Part shown: positions 7,855 to 16,801 of the stretch, in pieces | Layout of the letters: each line of letters opens with the position of its first letter | Position numbering within the stretch: position 1 is the stretch's first letter | NCBI RefSeq assembly: GCF_016862395.1 | Contig: NZ_BOMW01000066.1 | Coordinates: 1 to 64,000 of the forward strand | Origin: Actinoplanes siamensis | Lineage (GTDB): Bacteria > Actinomycetota > Actinomycetes > Mycobacteriales > Micromonosporaceae | Direction: 5' to 3' | Length of the DNA stretch: 64,000 nt | Program-made: the position numbers and the translations under genes | The notes under the pieces: model-generated | Told to the model about the DNA's origin: nothing | The model's input: only the letters and a program-made list of their open reading frames with translations | The model's database searches: none

Positions 7855-8375
7855 GCCCTGAGGTGGCGCGCGTCCTCCAGTGCGTTATGCGTACCGCTCG
7901 CCTGCTGGGGCATCGACGGGTTCCCGGCCGCGCGCAGTGCCTGCTGCAGGTCGTGCGTGAACATCGGCATGCCGTCCGGCAGGTCGATCATCCGGCCGAA
8001 GAGCTGGCACAGCGCGACGTGGTCGTAGGCCCCGTAGTCAGCCCACAGCTCCAGGTCGGCGTACGTCTCCAGGTCGTTGCCCAGCAGGAACGTCGCCACC
8101 CGGTCGGCGATAGCTTCCCGGCTGCGCACGTACGGGCTGTTCAGGTCGATCAGCCACCGCTTCGGCATGTGGTTGCGCCAGTCTCCGTGCGGCTGCGGCA
8201 GCTGCGGCACGACGTTGGCCATCAGCCAGCCGTTCTTCTTGATCTTCCCCCAGGGGGCGTCGCGGTTGACCAGGTACAGCTCGCGGCCGTCCTCGGCGAC
8301 GATGCCGATGGAGATCAGCTCGATGGGGTGCTCCGGCCCGGACTCCAGGAACTCGGTGTCGTAGAAGTAGCGCAT
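7821..8375 (-). CDS. Rv2179c-like 3'-5' exoribonuclease (DEDDh)
   Basis: 184 aa beginning MRYFYDTEFLESG, with IELISIGIVAEDGRELYLVN, WADYGAYDHVALCQLF and HNALEDARHLR. These give the DEDDh exonuclease set: Asp and Glu in DTE, Asp in YGAYD, and His/Asp in HNALEDA. M. tuberculosis Rv2179c founds this actinobacterial RNase-T-like family, which trims RNA 3' ends. ATG 8375 has AGGAG seven bases upstream. It is embedded between tail genes, where an RNase has no structural role, so it is a passenger, perhaps acting on host or phage RNA late in infection. Confidence 0.75.
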   Translation of the reverse strand: MRYFYDTEFLESGPEHPIELISIGIVAEDGRELYLVNRDAPWGKIKKNGWLMANVVPQLPQPHGDWRNHMPKRWLIDLNSPYVRSREAIADRVATFLLGNDLETYADLELWADYGAYDHVALCQLFGRMIDLPDGMPMFTHDLQQALRAAGNPSMPQQASGTHNALEDARHLRACFQALQGSPR

Positions 8376-8377
8376 GC

Positions 8378-9481
8378 TCACTCTCCTGCTGGGACGTCGC
8401 CCTCGGGCCGGCTGGACCGGGCGGTGATCTGCTGGGTGCCGCCCACCTCCAGCGGGATGGTCAGCGAGTCGATCAGGTGCAGCTCGCTGGTCCCGTCCGG
8501 AGTGAGCGCGGTGATCACGTCCCCGCGGTCCAGGGCCGGGTTGACGACCGCGGTCACGTTGAGCTGCGCGTTGATCGCCTTGAGGCGGTTGAGCAGGGGT
8601 CTCGCGGCCTGCTGGGCCTGCGCCTGCGTGGTCATCGCAGGCGAGGTGTACCGGTAGGGGACCCGCCCGAACGGCCCGCCGACGTAGGTGCGGCTGAGCG
8701 GGTCGGTGTCGGCGACGATCACCGGCGCGTACGGCGCCGAGCCTGTCAGCGAGCTCGGGTAGGCCACCACCACGTTGTACGTGCGGCTGCGGTCCCGGAT
8801 CCGTTCGCCAGACAGCAACACTCCCGAGGCTGACGCGTCGACCGTCCACACCGGGGTCTGCGACAGCAGCGGCGCATCCCGGATCACCAGGTTGCCAGCC
8901 TGGTCGAAGTACACCTCGGCGCCGATCGACGTGGCCAGGTCAACGGCGGCCTGGGCGCGGTCCTGCTCCCACACCAGCGGCCCGGCCTTGGCCGTGCTGG
9001 TCGCCGTGCTCACCACCGTGACGCCCGGGACCGCGCCGGTGACGAGGCGCTGGATCTCGCTGGCGATCGTCGCCGTCGGGATCGCCGGGGTCGGCTGCTC
9101 GAACTGCGCGCGCTGCACTCGGGCCCACCGGTCCGGCGCGGAGCGCACCTGGATCCCGCCGCCCGGCTCGACCGCGATGGACTGCTGGTCTAGCGAGAAT
9201 ACGCCGAGCGGCACCAGCTCCACGTCACCACTCGGGTAGCGGATGCCGCGGTACGGGCGCAGCTCCACCCCGATCACGTCGAGCGTGCCCCACAGGCTCC
9301 GGTCGGCGATCGTCAGGTCCAGGGTGCGGCGCACCCCGGTGCCGCCGGCGACGCTGACCGACCCGCCGGAGATCGGCATGTCCCCGGCAATCAGCGTGCC
9401 GCCCAGGTAGGCGTCCACCCGAACCACCACGGCGTGCGACTCGCGCAGCGCCTGCCCGAACACCGGGCTCACCGGATACAC
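8378..9481 (-). CDS. tail/baseplate protein (DUF5047-like)
   Basis: 367 aa from GTG 9481 (VYPVSPVFGQALRESH). The region SGGSVSVAGGTGVRRTLDLTIAD and the RTYNVVVAYPSS segment are typical of actinophage DUF5047 baseplate or tail-tip proteins. The longer reading to 9592 is low-complexity and rejected. It directly follows another tail protein with a one-base gap and is co-transcribed with the tail module. Confidence 0.7.
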   Translation of the reverse strand: MYPVSPVFGQALRESHAVVVRVDAYLGGTLIAGDMPISGGSVSVAGGTGVRRTLDLTIADRSLWGTLDVIGVELRPYRGIRYPSGDVELVPLGVFSLDQQSIAVEPGGGIQVRSAPDRWARVQRAQFEQPTPAIPTATIASEIQRLVTGAVPGVTVVSTATSTAKAGPLVWEQDRAQAAVDLATSIGAEVYFDQAGNLVIRDAPLLSQTPVWTVDASASGVLLSGERIRDRSRTYNVVVAYPSSLTGSAPYAPVIVADTDPLSRTYVGGPFGRVPYRYTSPAMTTQAQAQQAARPLLNRLKAINAQLNVTAVVNPALDRGDVITALTPDGTSELHLIDSLTIPLEVGGTQQITARSSRPEGDVPAGE

Positions 9482-9482
9482 G

Positions 9483-10262
9483 TCAGGCCCCCGTGAGCAT
9501 GCTGGTGTAGCTGCCGTACCGGGTGAGCACCGCCTGGTAGGTGGCGTGCGCGGCCAGCACGTCGGCGTAGGTGCGCTGAGCCTGTATCCCACCGGCGGGC
9601 CGGCCGACCACGATGTACGGCGCCATCCAGATCCGCCACGGGTGCGGGTAGTAGTCCGGCCGCAGCCGGTTCTGTGTCAGGTCGCCGATCGCCAGGTACT
9701 GGTGCGTCAAGTCCGCCCCGAACGCCTTGCTGGGCGGCACGTCGAGCAGCAGCGGCGTGACGTCGTCAACCAGGGCGAGCAGCGCATCATGCTCCGCGTC
9801 GCTCTTGGTGCGGATGGTGATGTCGCCCCGCTTGGACTTGCGCTGCCCGTCGGAGACGACGATCGGGGTGCGCCGGCCGAGCGGCTCCAGCACGGCCTGC
9901 ACGACCGCACGCACCGGCGTGCCCTCGCCCTGGAAATCGATGCGTTGGCTGAGCGACGGGACGCCGGGGTGACGCAGCCACACGTCCGACACCGACAGCG
10001 TCACCGCCGAGCTGGTGATGCTGCCGGCGCCGGTCGACGCCGTGTACGTGGTGGCCGATTCGAACCAGCTCTCGTAGTCGTAGCCCACCCAGACGCCGGA
10101 CCCGTCCAGGGCGGCCGGCTCGGCGAGCCGGACCGGGGTCTGGCTGCCGTCCGGGTCGTTGCGCACGATGGTCGCCGAGCTCTGCCCGGTGTACTCCAGC
10201 TGCAGCAGCACCCGCGGCGGGTTGTTGGCCGGCTCCGGGGTGGCGGTCAGCGTCGTCGGCAC
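9483..10262 (-). CDS. phage tail protein (distal tail / baseplate)
   Basis: 259 aa, GTG start at 10262. Beta-rich N-terminal half (PPRVLLQLEYTGQSSATIV), then an RDF-type tail core (RIDFQGEGTPVRAVVQAVLE) and a helical C-terminus. Its position immediately after the tape measure is that of the distal tail protein in siphoviruses. The 194 bases between it and the tape measure contain no convincing gene; one minus-strand reading there lacks a start codon. Confidence 0.6.
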   Translation of the reverse strand: MPTTLTATPEPANNPPRVLLQLEYTGQSSATIVRNDPDGSQTPVRLAEPAALDGSGVWVGYDYESWFESATTYTASTGAGSITSSAVTLSVSDVWLRHPGVPSLSQRIDFQGEGTPVRAVVQAVLEPLGRRTPIVVSDGQRKSKRGDITIRTKSDAEHDALLALVDDVTPLLLDVPPSKAFGADLTHQYLAIGDLTQNRLRPDYYPHPWRIWMAPYIVVGRPAGGIQAQRTYADVLAAHATYQAVLTRYGSYTSMLTGA

Positions 10263-10456
10263 GGCAGCCCCCTGCGATATCGTTGGGCCTCACGGCCCTG
10301 CACTTGGTGGTGATGCCGGTTCAGCTCCGGCCAGGGCCACGGTCTCGACCCCGGCCTGCTGCCCTCCCGCTGTGCGGTGCACCCGGCAACGTCGACGAGA
10401 TGCCGTATCCGTGAGGACGGTGGCGCCGGGCGGTTCCTCGAGGCTCCCGCCCGGCG

Positions 10457-13400
10457 TCAGGCGGTCTCGTAGACGACGGCGTCGACGACCCGGCCGACTG
10501 CGGCGTCGACCTCGATGCGGACCTGCCGGGTGATGACCTCCGACCCGAGCGTGATCGGGATGGTGGCCTGCACGGTGATCGGCCCGGACCGGGCCGCGCC
10601 GCCGGCCGCCCCCGGCCGCCACACCGGCTGGTGCAGCCACCGCTCGCCGACGTGCTGCCAGATCGCCAGCGACCTGGACTTGTCGCCGAGGCGCGGGATG
10701 AACGCCTCGCCCCCGGTGCTCTGCTCCGCCCAGGCGTACTGCGTCGGGCCGCCGTCGGCGATCTGCGCCTCCCGCAGGCCTCCGCTGGCCCGCTCGTACA
10801 TGCCGCCCCACCGGTTCGCCGACAGGGTGATCCGGCCGTACTGCTGGAGCAGGCGGTCGATTGCCGACCTGCCCATCCCCGACCGGCTGAGGAGCGACCG
10901 CAGCTGAGCAACGTACGAGTTGTACAGAGCCGCCGCCGACTTACTGTTGCCGGTCTCCGCGAACAGGCTCTGCGCCGCCGACTCCGCCGCGCTCAAGAAC
11001 GCAAACAGTTGCTTGAGCTCACTCCGGCCGGTGTCGGTCTTCGGGTCGAACCCCGGCCGCGTCCAGGCGAACGCAGCGCGGATGTCGCCCAGCGCCTCAT
11101 CGGCGGACATCTGGTCCGTCACGGTCTTGACCCGGGCGGACGAATTCGAGGCCGCCCCCGCCGAGCCCAGGTCGTACTTCGGCTGCTCCGAGTAGGCCTT
11201 GATCAGCTCGCGCCTGGCCTTGGCGTTGACACCCATCCGCTTCATCGCCGCGTCGAGCTGGCGGATGTAGTCGGCGTAGACCCGGTTCGCCTGCCGCACC
11301 GAGCCGGTCTCTGCGAACTTCGCCTCGGCGGCCTGCTGCGCCGCCCGGACGCCGGCGATCAGCGACTGCCTGTTGTCCCGGCCCCGCGCCGAGTTGCTCG
11401 ACCAGACCCGGCCGTTCTCCTTCAACGCGGCGGTGAGCGACTCCACCGCGTCCCGGGCCGCCAGCACCGACTCCAGGTAGCCCAGCCGGCCGCCCGAACC
11501 CGCACCCGACGAGCTTCGCGGCGCCACGCTGACCAGCCCACCGCTCGCGTACCCGCGCAGCGGGGTCACGCCCTCTGGCCCGTTCTCCCCGAACTCGTAC
11601 GTGGCGCCACTGCGGCCGACCCCGATGACGTGCTCGTTGATCACGCCGCCGTCCTTCATGGCGATGTGCACGTGGTTGCGGTGCGCCTCCATCAACGCGG
11701 AATTGAAGCTGCCTTTGTTGACGCCGCGGGTGTACGCGTAGTCCCGGTGCTTCGTCCGGTGGATCAGCTCCAGCGGCCTCTTGCTGGCGAGGAAGGAAGC
11801 CAGAGCGTCCTGCTCGTAGCCCATCCAGTCGACCGCGCGCCCGGAGCCGTGCCACTTCGGGTCGCCCGGACGGTACGCGTTGCCGAACTCGCCGGACAAC
11901 GGGCCGGTGCTCTTGATCAGCGCGACGACCGAGCGCCACACCCCGGAGTCACCGCGCTGGGCGCTCGGGCTCGACGGCCAGTCCCGGTCGAACACCGGGC
12001 CGGCTGCACGCGCGACCTCCGCACGCGACGGCACCCGGGTACCCGACACGCTCGTCCGGAACGGCAGCACCGCGCCGCCGCCGGCGTACCCGCGGACCTG
12101 GCCGGTCGCGTTCATCTCGTCCAGCAGGCCGGGGTTCTCTCGCTCGATCTTCTGCCGGCTCTCCTTGCGGATCACGAACTCGTCAGCGTGCACGATGCCC
12201 GCCGGCTCGTACTTTTCGCCCGGCCCGGTCCAGCCGCCCGAGTGGTACGCGTTCTTGTTGAACGCGGACTGAGCGGCCGAGATCGGGATGCCCTTCTTCA
12301 GGGCCTGCTGGTAGACGAGCAGCTTGTCGAGGTCGCCCTTGACCCGGCCGTAGCCGGACAGCGAGATCTCCGCCTGGTAGCTCTTGGAGAACTTGTCGCC
12401 ATCCTTCTTCGCGTCGCGGAACTGCTTGGCCAGGTCCTTAATCTGCCCCTTGGTCAGCCCTGCCGCTTCCAACGTCGACTTCAGCTCCGGGGTCAGCTCC
12501 CCATTGAAGGCAGAGCCGAGCGCGCCGGCCTTGCCCTCCAGGTCGATCGCCGCCAGGGCCAGGTTGCGCGTGGCCTCCTTCGCCTCAGCCGAGTTCTTGC
12601 CGTGCTCCTTGATCGCGTCCGCGCTGGCCTTCTGCGCCTCGGCCAGCTTCTGCTCCGCATCCAACAACCCGAATACCGGGTCCGTCTCGGCCTTCAGCTG
12701 GTCGGACAGCTGCTCCAGGGCGGAGCGCTCGCCCCGCACCGCGGCCGCGGACGCATCAGCCGCCGACGCGTACTCCTTCTGCGCGCCGACGCCCTCACCC
12801 AGCGCCCCGGCGAGCTCGCCGGTCTTCGCGGTCGCGTCGGAGGTGGTCGTGTTGGCGACCTGCATCGCCGCCGCGTACTGCGGGAACTGCTTCTTGAACT
12901 CGTCCATCGACACGCCGTTGACGGCGAGCTGCCCTGCCAGCCCGGCGAACGCCTTCTTCGCCTGGTCGGTCTGGCCGCCCTGCACCATCTGCGCAAGCGC
13001 CTGGTCCAGCGCGGTGACCCGCTCCCTGGTCCTGGCGAGGCTGCCGTCCGTGCCGTCCAGGCCCGGGATCAGGGACTCCAGGCCGGACTGTAGGCCGCGC
13101 GCCCAGGTCGCCTTGCCGGCCGAGTCGGCGAGGATCTGGAACTGCCCGTCGAGCTTCGACAGGTCACCGCCGAGCAGCCGGGACATCTCGCCGGCGGTCT
13201 GGCCCGAGGTGGCAAACGTGCCCAGGCTGTTCGCGAGCGCCTCGGCCTGCGGGTTCAGCTTCGACTGGAACTCGCCGACCACCATGCTGGCCACCTGCAG
13301 CGCGGTGAACGCCGCGGCCGCCTTACCTGCCGCGCCGGTCACCTTCTGCAGGCCGGTCGCCGCCCGGGTGCCGGCCGGGCCGGTGCCGCGCAACTCCTCG

Positions 13401-14641
13401 AGGAACGTGGCCGTCCCGCGGCGGGCCTTGACCCAGCCGGCCGCGAGCAGCGCCGCACCGCCGGCCAGGCCGGCCAGGACCGTGACGCTCCCGCCGACCA
13501 CCGGCGGCAGATCGGCGAACTGGTCCACGAGTGCGTTCGCGGTCTTCGCCAGCACGCGCAGGCCACCGTTCGCTCCGCCGCCGGACTCGATCGCCAGGGT
13601 CTCCAGGCTGCCCTTAAGCCGTTCCAGGTCGCCGATCAGGTTGTCCGTCTGGCGCCGCGCGGTGTCAGCCGCGTAGCCGCTGTCGTCAACCGCGTTGATC
13701 CACTTCTGGACGCCTGACGAGCCCTCGCGGTACAGCACCGTGGCCGCCCGGATGCCGTCGGACCCGAAGATTTGCGCCATCGCCTGATCGCGGGTGGCCT
13801 GCGTCAACCCGGTCAGCTTGTCCTTCATCTGCTGCGATAGGTTCGTGAGGCCGACGAACTTGCCCTGTGCGTCGTAGACCTGGATTCCCAGGTCCTGCAT
13901 CAGGTTCCGCGATTCCTTGGTCGGGTTTTGCAGGGACTGGATCATCGACTTCAGCGACGTGCCGGCGTCCGAGCCGATCAAGCCGGCGTTCGCCAGTGCC
14001 GCCAGGGCGCCGGTGGTGTCCTCTACCGACAGGCCGAACTGGCCCGCCACTAGGCCGGACTGCTTGAGCGCCTCGCCCATGTCGGCGACGCTGCCCTGGG
14101 CTTTGCCAGCACCAGCGGCGAGCAGGTCGGCGATGTGCGGGATGTCCCTGCCCTTGAGCTGGAACATCGTCATCGCGTTCGCCGCGACTTCCGCCGCCTC
14201 GGCGACGTCCATCTGCCCGGCGGCCGCCAGCGACAGGGCACCCGTGAGCCCGCCGCCGAGGATGTTCGACGTCGAGACGGATGCCTTGCTGAGCTCCGTG
14301 ATCGCGTCGGCCGCCTGCGTCGCGGAGTACGAGGTTTCCTTGCCCGCCCGCAGAGCCGCTTGGCGCAGCAGATCCATCTCGCGGCCGGACGCGTGCGTGG
14401 CCGCGTTGACGCCGGACATGCTCTTCTCAAACCGCGCCGCGGCCATCACCACGCCGCCGAACGCGGCCACGCCGACCGCGCCCACCCGGGCCATGCCGTC
14501 GGCCACCTCGTCCAGGTGACCGGCCTTGGCGGCCTTGCCCAACTCGTCGCGGAACTGGCGCACGGACTGGCCAGCCTCGCGCAGCTTTGCCCGGAAGTCG
14601 CTGGTGTCCGCACCGATCTTGACGGTCACGGTGCGGGCCAC
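10457..14641 (-). CDS. tail tape measure protein with embedded peptidase-like domain
   Basis: 1,394 aa, the longest gene here. The N-terminal TP901-type core (residues ~1-330, including ARFEKSMSGVNAATHASGRE and TSYSATQAADAITELSKA) is followed by hydrophobic segments near residue 385 and long helical stretches. Residues ~885-995 contain DPKWHGSGRAVDWMG and HRNHVHIAM, a M15-like Zn-peptidase pattern, suggesting a wall-cutting activity delivered with the tail tip. By the usual rule of ~0.15 nm per residue the tail would be about 200 nm. It directly follows the gpG/gpGT chaperone pair, the canonical siphovirus order. Confidence 0.9.
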   Translation of the reverse strand: MARTVTVKIGADTSDFRAKLREAGQSVRQFRDELGKAAKAGHLDEVADGMARVGAVGVAAFGGVVMAAARFEKSMSGVNAATHASGREMDLLRQAALRAGKETSYSATQAADAITELSKASVSTSNILGGGLTGALSLAAAGQMDVAEAAEVAANAMTMFQLKGRDIPHIADLLAAGAGKAQGSVADMGEALKQSGLVAGQFGLSVEDTTGALAALANAGLIGSDAGTSLKSMIQSLQNPTKESRNLMQDLGIQVYDAQGKFVGLTNLSQQMKDKLTGLTQATRDQAMAQIFGSDGIRAATVLYREGSSGVQKWINAVDDSGYAADTARRQTDNLIGDLERLKGSLETLAIESGGGANGGLRVLAKTANALVDQFADLPPVVGGSVTVLAGLAGGAALLAAGWVKARRGTATFLEELRGTGPAGTRAATGLQKVTGAAGKAAAAFTALQVASMVVGEFQSKLNPQAEALANSLGTFATSGQTAGEMSRLLGGDLSKLDGQFQILADSAGKATWARGLQSGLESLIPGLDGTDGSLARTRERVTALDQALAQMVQGGQTDQAKKAFAGLAGQLAVNGVSMDEFKKQFPQYAAAMQVANTTTSDATAKTGELAGALGEGVGAQKEYASAADASAAAVRGERSALEQLSDQLKAETDPVFGLLDAEQKLAEAQKASADAIKEHGKNSAEAKEATRNLALAAIDLEGKAGALGSAFNGELTPELKSTLEAAGLTKGQIKDLAKQFRDAKKDGDKFSKSYQAEISLSGYGRVKGDLDKLLVYQQALKKGIPISAAQSAFNKNAYHSGGWTGPGEKYEPAGIVHADEFVIRKESRQKIERENPGLLDEMNATGQVRGYAGGGAVLPFRTSVSGTRVPSRAEVARAAGPVFDRDWPSSPSAQRGDSGVWRSVVALIKSTGPLSGEFGNAYRPGDPKWHGSGRAVDWMGYEQDALASFLASKRPLELIHRTKHRDYAYTRGVNKGSFNSALMEAHRNHVHIAMKDGGVINEHVIGVGRSGATYEFGENGPEGVTPLRGYASGGLVSVAPRSSSGAGSGGRLGYLESVLAARDAVESLTAALKENGRVWSSNSARGRDNRQSLIAGVRAAQQAAEAKFAETGSVRQANRVYADYIRQLDAAMKRMGVNAKARRELIKAYSEQPKYDLGSAGAASNSSARVKTVTDQMSADEALGDIRAAFAWTRPGFDPKTDTGRSELKQLFAFLSAAESAAQSLFAETGNSKSAAALYNSYVAQLRSLLSRSGMGRSAIDRLLQQYGRITLSANRWGGMYERASGGLREAQIADGGPTQYAWAEQSTGGEAFIPRLGDKSRSLAIWQHVGERWLHQPVWRPGAAGGAARSGPITVQATIPITLGSEVITRQVRIEVDAAVGRVVDAVVYETA

Positions 14642-14650
14642 GTCGACCTC

Positions 14651-15561
14651 CTACATTCGGGCCTGGGCCGCCCAGGCCCAGAGCAGCGCCTCGGGATTGG
14701 GGAGCGTGTTCGCTTCCTGCTCGGTGATCAGCGCATCCGTGCGGCGGCACCGGATCTTGCTCACCTGGAAGGTCGGACCGGTGTCGGCGTGGGAGGTGCA
14801 CTCCTCGAGGAGTCCGCCGCACTTCGGGCACAGCCAGGACCGATAGACGGCGAGCGCCAACATCCAGTCGCGGTCCTCGTCGGTCCACCGCGGGTCCCGT
14901 GTGGTCACCGACCGGACCAGACGACCGTCAGCGTCGTACTGGTACTCGGTGACCTCGGCCGGCTCGCGGCCATCGAACTGCGACGGCGGGATGCCGAGCC
15001 GTTCAGCCGCCTCTACTCGCTGGAGTTCCTCTGGACTATCTCGGAGGCGACGGGCGAAAAAGGGACGGTCAGCCGGCCCTCGTTGACGAGGATCGCGGCG
15101 TTGACCAGTGCGTCCCACTGCCCGTCGGTGAGCTCCTCCATGGTCTCGGCCCACAGCTCGTCGTTGAACTGAGGCTCGGCCAGGCAGGCGCGGATCAGGG
15201 GCTCGGCGAACTCGTCGATGTTGACGTTGAGCACCTTGTCCTGGTCGATGACCTGGCCGTCGTCGCCCTCGCGGGGCGGGTGCTGCGCCTTGAGGGTCCG
15301 GTACTTCGTGCCGGAGATCGCCTGCAGGACGAACGGCTCGGTGAGTTCCTGGATCTGCGGGCGCAGCGCCTCCATCTGCTCCGCGATCGTGACGACCTCT
15401 CCGGAGTCCTCCAGCGAGGTTGAGGCGGTCTGTCGCGCCTGTGCCTCCTGGAGCTGCTTGGCGAGCTTTTCGAACTCGTCGACGAGATCGCCGGCGAGGC
15501 AGATGTCGACGGTGCGCCGCGCCCGCCGGGCGCGCTTCAACTTCTCTGCGTACGTGGTCAC
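14651..15561 (-). CDS. tail assembly chaperone gpGT, made by -1 frameshift
   Basis: A fusion of about 303 aa, produced when ribosomes reading the 182-aa gpG-like frame slip -1 at C-CCT-TTT (15058-15064) and re-read base 15058. The downstream frame then reads FARRLRDSPEELQRVEAAER and ends with a CxxC (CPKCGG) segment. It has no good start of its own, which argues that it is only made by frameshifting. The pair sits directly upstream of the tape measure, as in lambda-like phages, where both products coat the tape measure during tail assembly. Confidence 0.75.
15013..15561 (-). CDS. tail assembly chaperone gpG-like
   Basis: 182 aa, the unshifted product: helical, acidic, beginning MTTYAEKLKRARRARRTVDI and containing the segment EPFVLQAISGTKYRTLKAQH. 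This is the form typical of actinophage gpG proteins. ATG 15561 overlaps the upstream stop in ATGA. It ends 45 bases past the slippery site (stop at 15013-15015), so the overlap with the T frame is short, as expected for programmed frameshifting. Confidence 0.8.
   Translation of the reverse strand: MTTYAEKLKRARRARRTVDICLAGDLVDEFEKLAKQLQEAQARQTASTSLEDSGEVVTIAEQMEALRPQIQELTEPFVLQAISGTKYRTLKAQHPPREGDDGQVIDQDKVLNVNIDEFAEPLIRACLAEPQFNDELWAETMEELTDGQWDALVNAAILVNEGRLTVPFSPVASEIVQRNSSE
15058..15064 (-). promoter_or_regulatory. -1 programmed frameshift site
   Basis: On the minus strand CCCTTTT sits in phase as C-CCT-TTT, the canonical X-XXY-YYZ heptamer. After slippage the codons become CCC-TTT-TTC and enter the T frame. 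It lies in the last 15 codons of the gpG frame. Confidence 0.7.
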
Positions 15562-15836
15562 GCCTGCACCTCGCCCCGGGCCGTGTCGTCGTGCAGAGCC
15601 TCGGTCGCCTCGGCCATCGCGACGCAGGACTTCGCAAGAGCGACGGATGCATACGCCTGCGCCACTGCTGCCTGCGCTTGCGACAGGGAAACGACCTCCA
15701 GGTTCGGCACGCCGCCGTGCTGCCGCTTGTGTGAGTTGAGCGAATCGAGGCAGGTCGCGAGGTTTCGTTCGGCGTCGCCCAGCCTGGTCTCAGCGGCGGA
15801 AATAAGATCCCGCACCGGCATTCCCTGAATAGCCAT
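15558..15836 (-). CDS. phage hypothetical protein, 92 aa
   Basis: Helical protein with heptad-like Ala/Leu pattern (SAAETRLGDAERNLATCLDS). The ATG at 15836 has GGAGA six bases upstream, and the gene overlaps gpG in ATGA. It sits between the major tail protein terminator and the chaperones, a usual location for small tail-assembly factors. No family recognised. Confidence 0.6.
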   Translation of the reverse strand: MAIQGMPVRDLISAAETRLGDAERNLATCLDSLNSHKRQHGGVPNLEVVSLSQAQAAVAQAYASVALAKSCVAMAEATEALHDDTARGEVQA

Positions 15837-15900
15837 TTCTCTCCACTCCCGGATCCCGGATGAGGCGCCCGACCGGCTCCGGGAGGACCGGCCGGGCACG

Positions 15901-15926
15901 AAAAAACCGCCCCGGTCGGAGGCGGC
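15901..15926 (-). terminator. rho-independent terminator after the major tail protein
   Basis: On minus, CCGCC-TCC-GACC-GG-GGCGG is followed by TTTTTT. This is the best U-tract terminator in the phage. It would cut read-through from the highly expressed major tail gene (stop at 15946) into the chaperones, setting stoichiometry. Confidence 0.8.
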
Positions 15927-15945
15927 GAAGGCGGATGCGCTCAGG

Positions 15946-16437
15946 TCAGACGACGGTGGCCAGCACGTTCTGCGTGCCGGCCGGGAACAGCGGCACCTGC
16001 CACCGCTCGGGCATGTTCTGCTCGTAATCCATGTCGACCTGCTCACCGAACGCGACGTAGAAGCCGCGCATCTTCTGGCCGGCCGAGACGGGGGTGGTCG
16101 CCAGGATCGACTTGCGGCGGTACACGAAGCCCCGCGTGTCGTAGGTGAGCGTGGCCCTGGCGACGTCCGTGCCCTGCTGGGCGCGGAACCGGAACATCAT
16201 GTTGGAGAACGTCACCCGGCCCGGGATGCTCGTGTCGGTCCGGTCCTCGATGCCCGACGTCGCTGCCGCCGCGGTCTCCGGCGCAAAACCCGTCGCCCCG
16301 TCGATGGTCATCCACTGCGAGATGCGGATACCGGAGGTGATCTCCAAGACCGTCGGCGCGGCGATGTTGGCGACGCCGCCAGCGGGGACGTAGAACCACG
16401 CCTCCTTGCCGTCGCCGATGATGTCGTTAGCGCCCAC
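15946..16437 (-). CDS. major tail protein
   Basis: 163 aa, GTG start. Beta-rich, with GKEAWFYVPAGGVANIA near the N-terminus and the RFRAQQGTDVARATLTYDTR and KMRGFYVAFGEQVDMD segments characteristic of actinophage major tail tube subunits. It is followed by a strong terminator and preceded by tail-completion genes, as expected for the tube protein. It overlaps the upstream gene by 11 bases. Confidence 0.8.
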   Translation of the reverse strand: MGANDIIGDGKEAWFYVPAGGVANIAAPTVLEITSGIRISQWMTIDGATGFAPETAAAATSGIEDRTDTSIPGRVTFSNMMFRFRAQQGTDVARATLTYDTRGFVYRRKSILATTPVSAGQKMRGFYVAFGEQVDMDYEQNMPERWQVPLFPAGTQNVLATVV

Positions 16438-16801
16438 TCTTCTGCTCCTTTGCGCTGGGCTTCTCGTCCGCCGGCGACGTCGCCACGGCGGGGGTCTCGG
16501 TGGCGGCCGCCGGGGGCGACTGCTCGCCGGGCTCGGGCAGCACCACCAGGTAGCCCTGCTCGGTCTTCGTCGTCGGCGGGGCCACGTGCTGCCAGCCCTT
16601 GGCCTGCCACGGCTCCAGCGCGGCGGCCGGGAGCAGCGAGATCGCGCCGGTCACGTCGTGCTGCATCCAGACCCGGTCCGACCCGGACGGCTCGTCGGTC
16701 GCGGTCCAGCCGTGCGACGCCAGCTCGTCGCGCCGCGCGGCGCCTTCGACCTGGGCGTAGGTGTTGTCGGGGCCGATCAGCCAGTAGGTGTTCACGCTCA
16801 C
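16427..16801 (-). CDS. phage hypothetical protein upstream of the major tail protein
   Basis: About 124 aa: a folded N-terminal half (YWLIGPDNTYAQVEGAARRD) and a Pro/Ala/Glu-rich C-terminal tail. GTG 16801 overlaps the preceding stop in GTGA; GTG 16804 is an alternative. It probably modifies or caps tail tube assembly, but no family is recognised. Confidence 0.55.
   Translation of the reverse strand: MSVNTYWLIGPDNTYAQVEGAARRDELASHGWTATDEPSGSDRVWMQHDVTGAISLLPAAALEPWQAKGWQHVAPPTTKTEQGYLVVLPEPGEQSPPAAATETPAVATSPADEKPSAKEQKSGR

Noticed and set aside
8378..9592. Longer start (9592) for the DUF5047-like tail gene
   Set aside because: The extra 37 residues are low-complexity Pro/Thr/Arg and overlap the previous tail gene by 110 bases; GTG 9481 starts directly after its stop.
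10263..10456. Possible minus-strand peptide in the gap below the tape measure
   Set aside because: Open frame without an ATG/GTG start in a sensible place and no ribosome site.
10631..13093. 820-residue plus-strand open frame opposite the tape measure
   Set aside because: Same shadow effect in very high-GC DNA; no start signal or recognisable protein.
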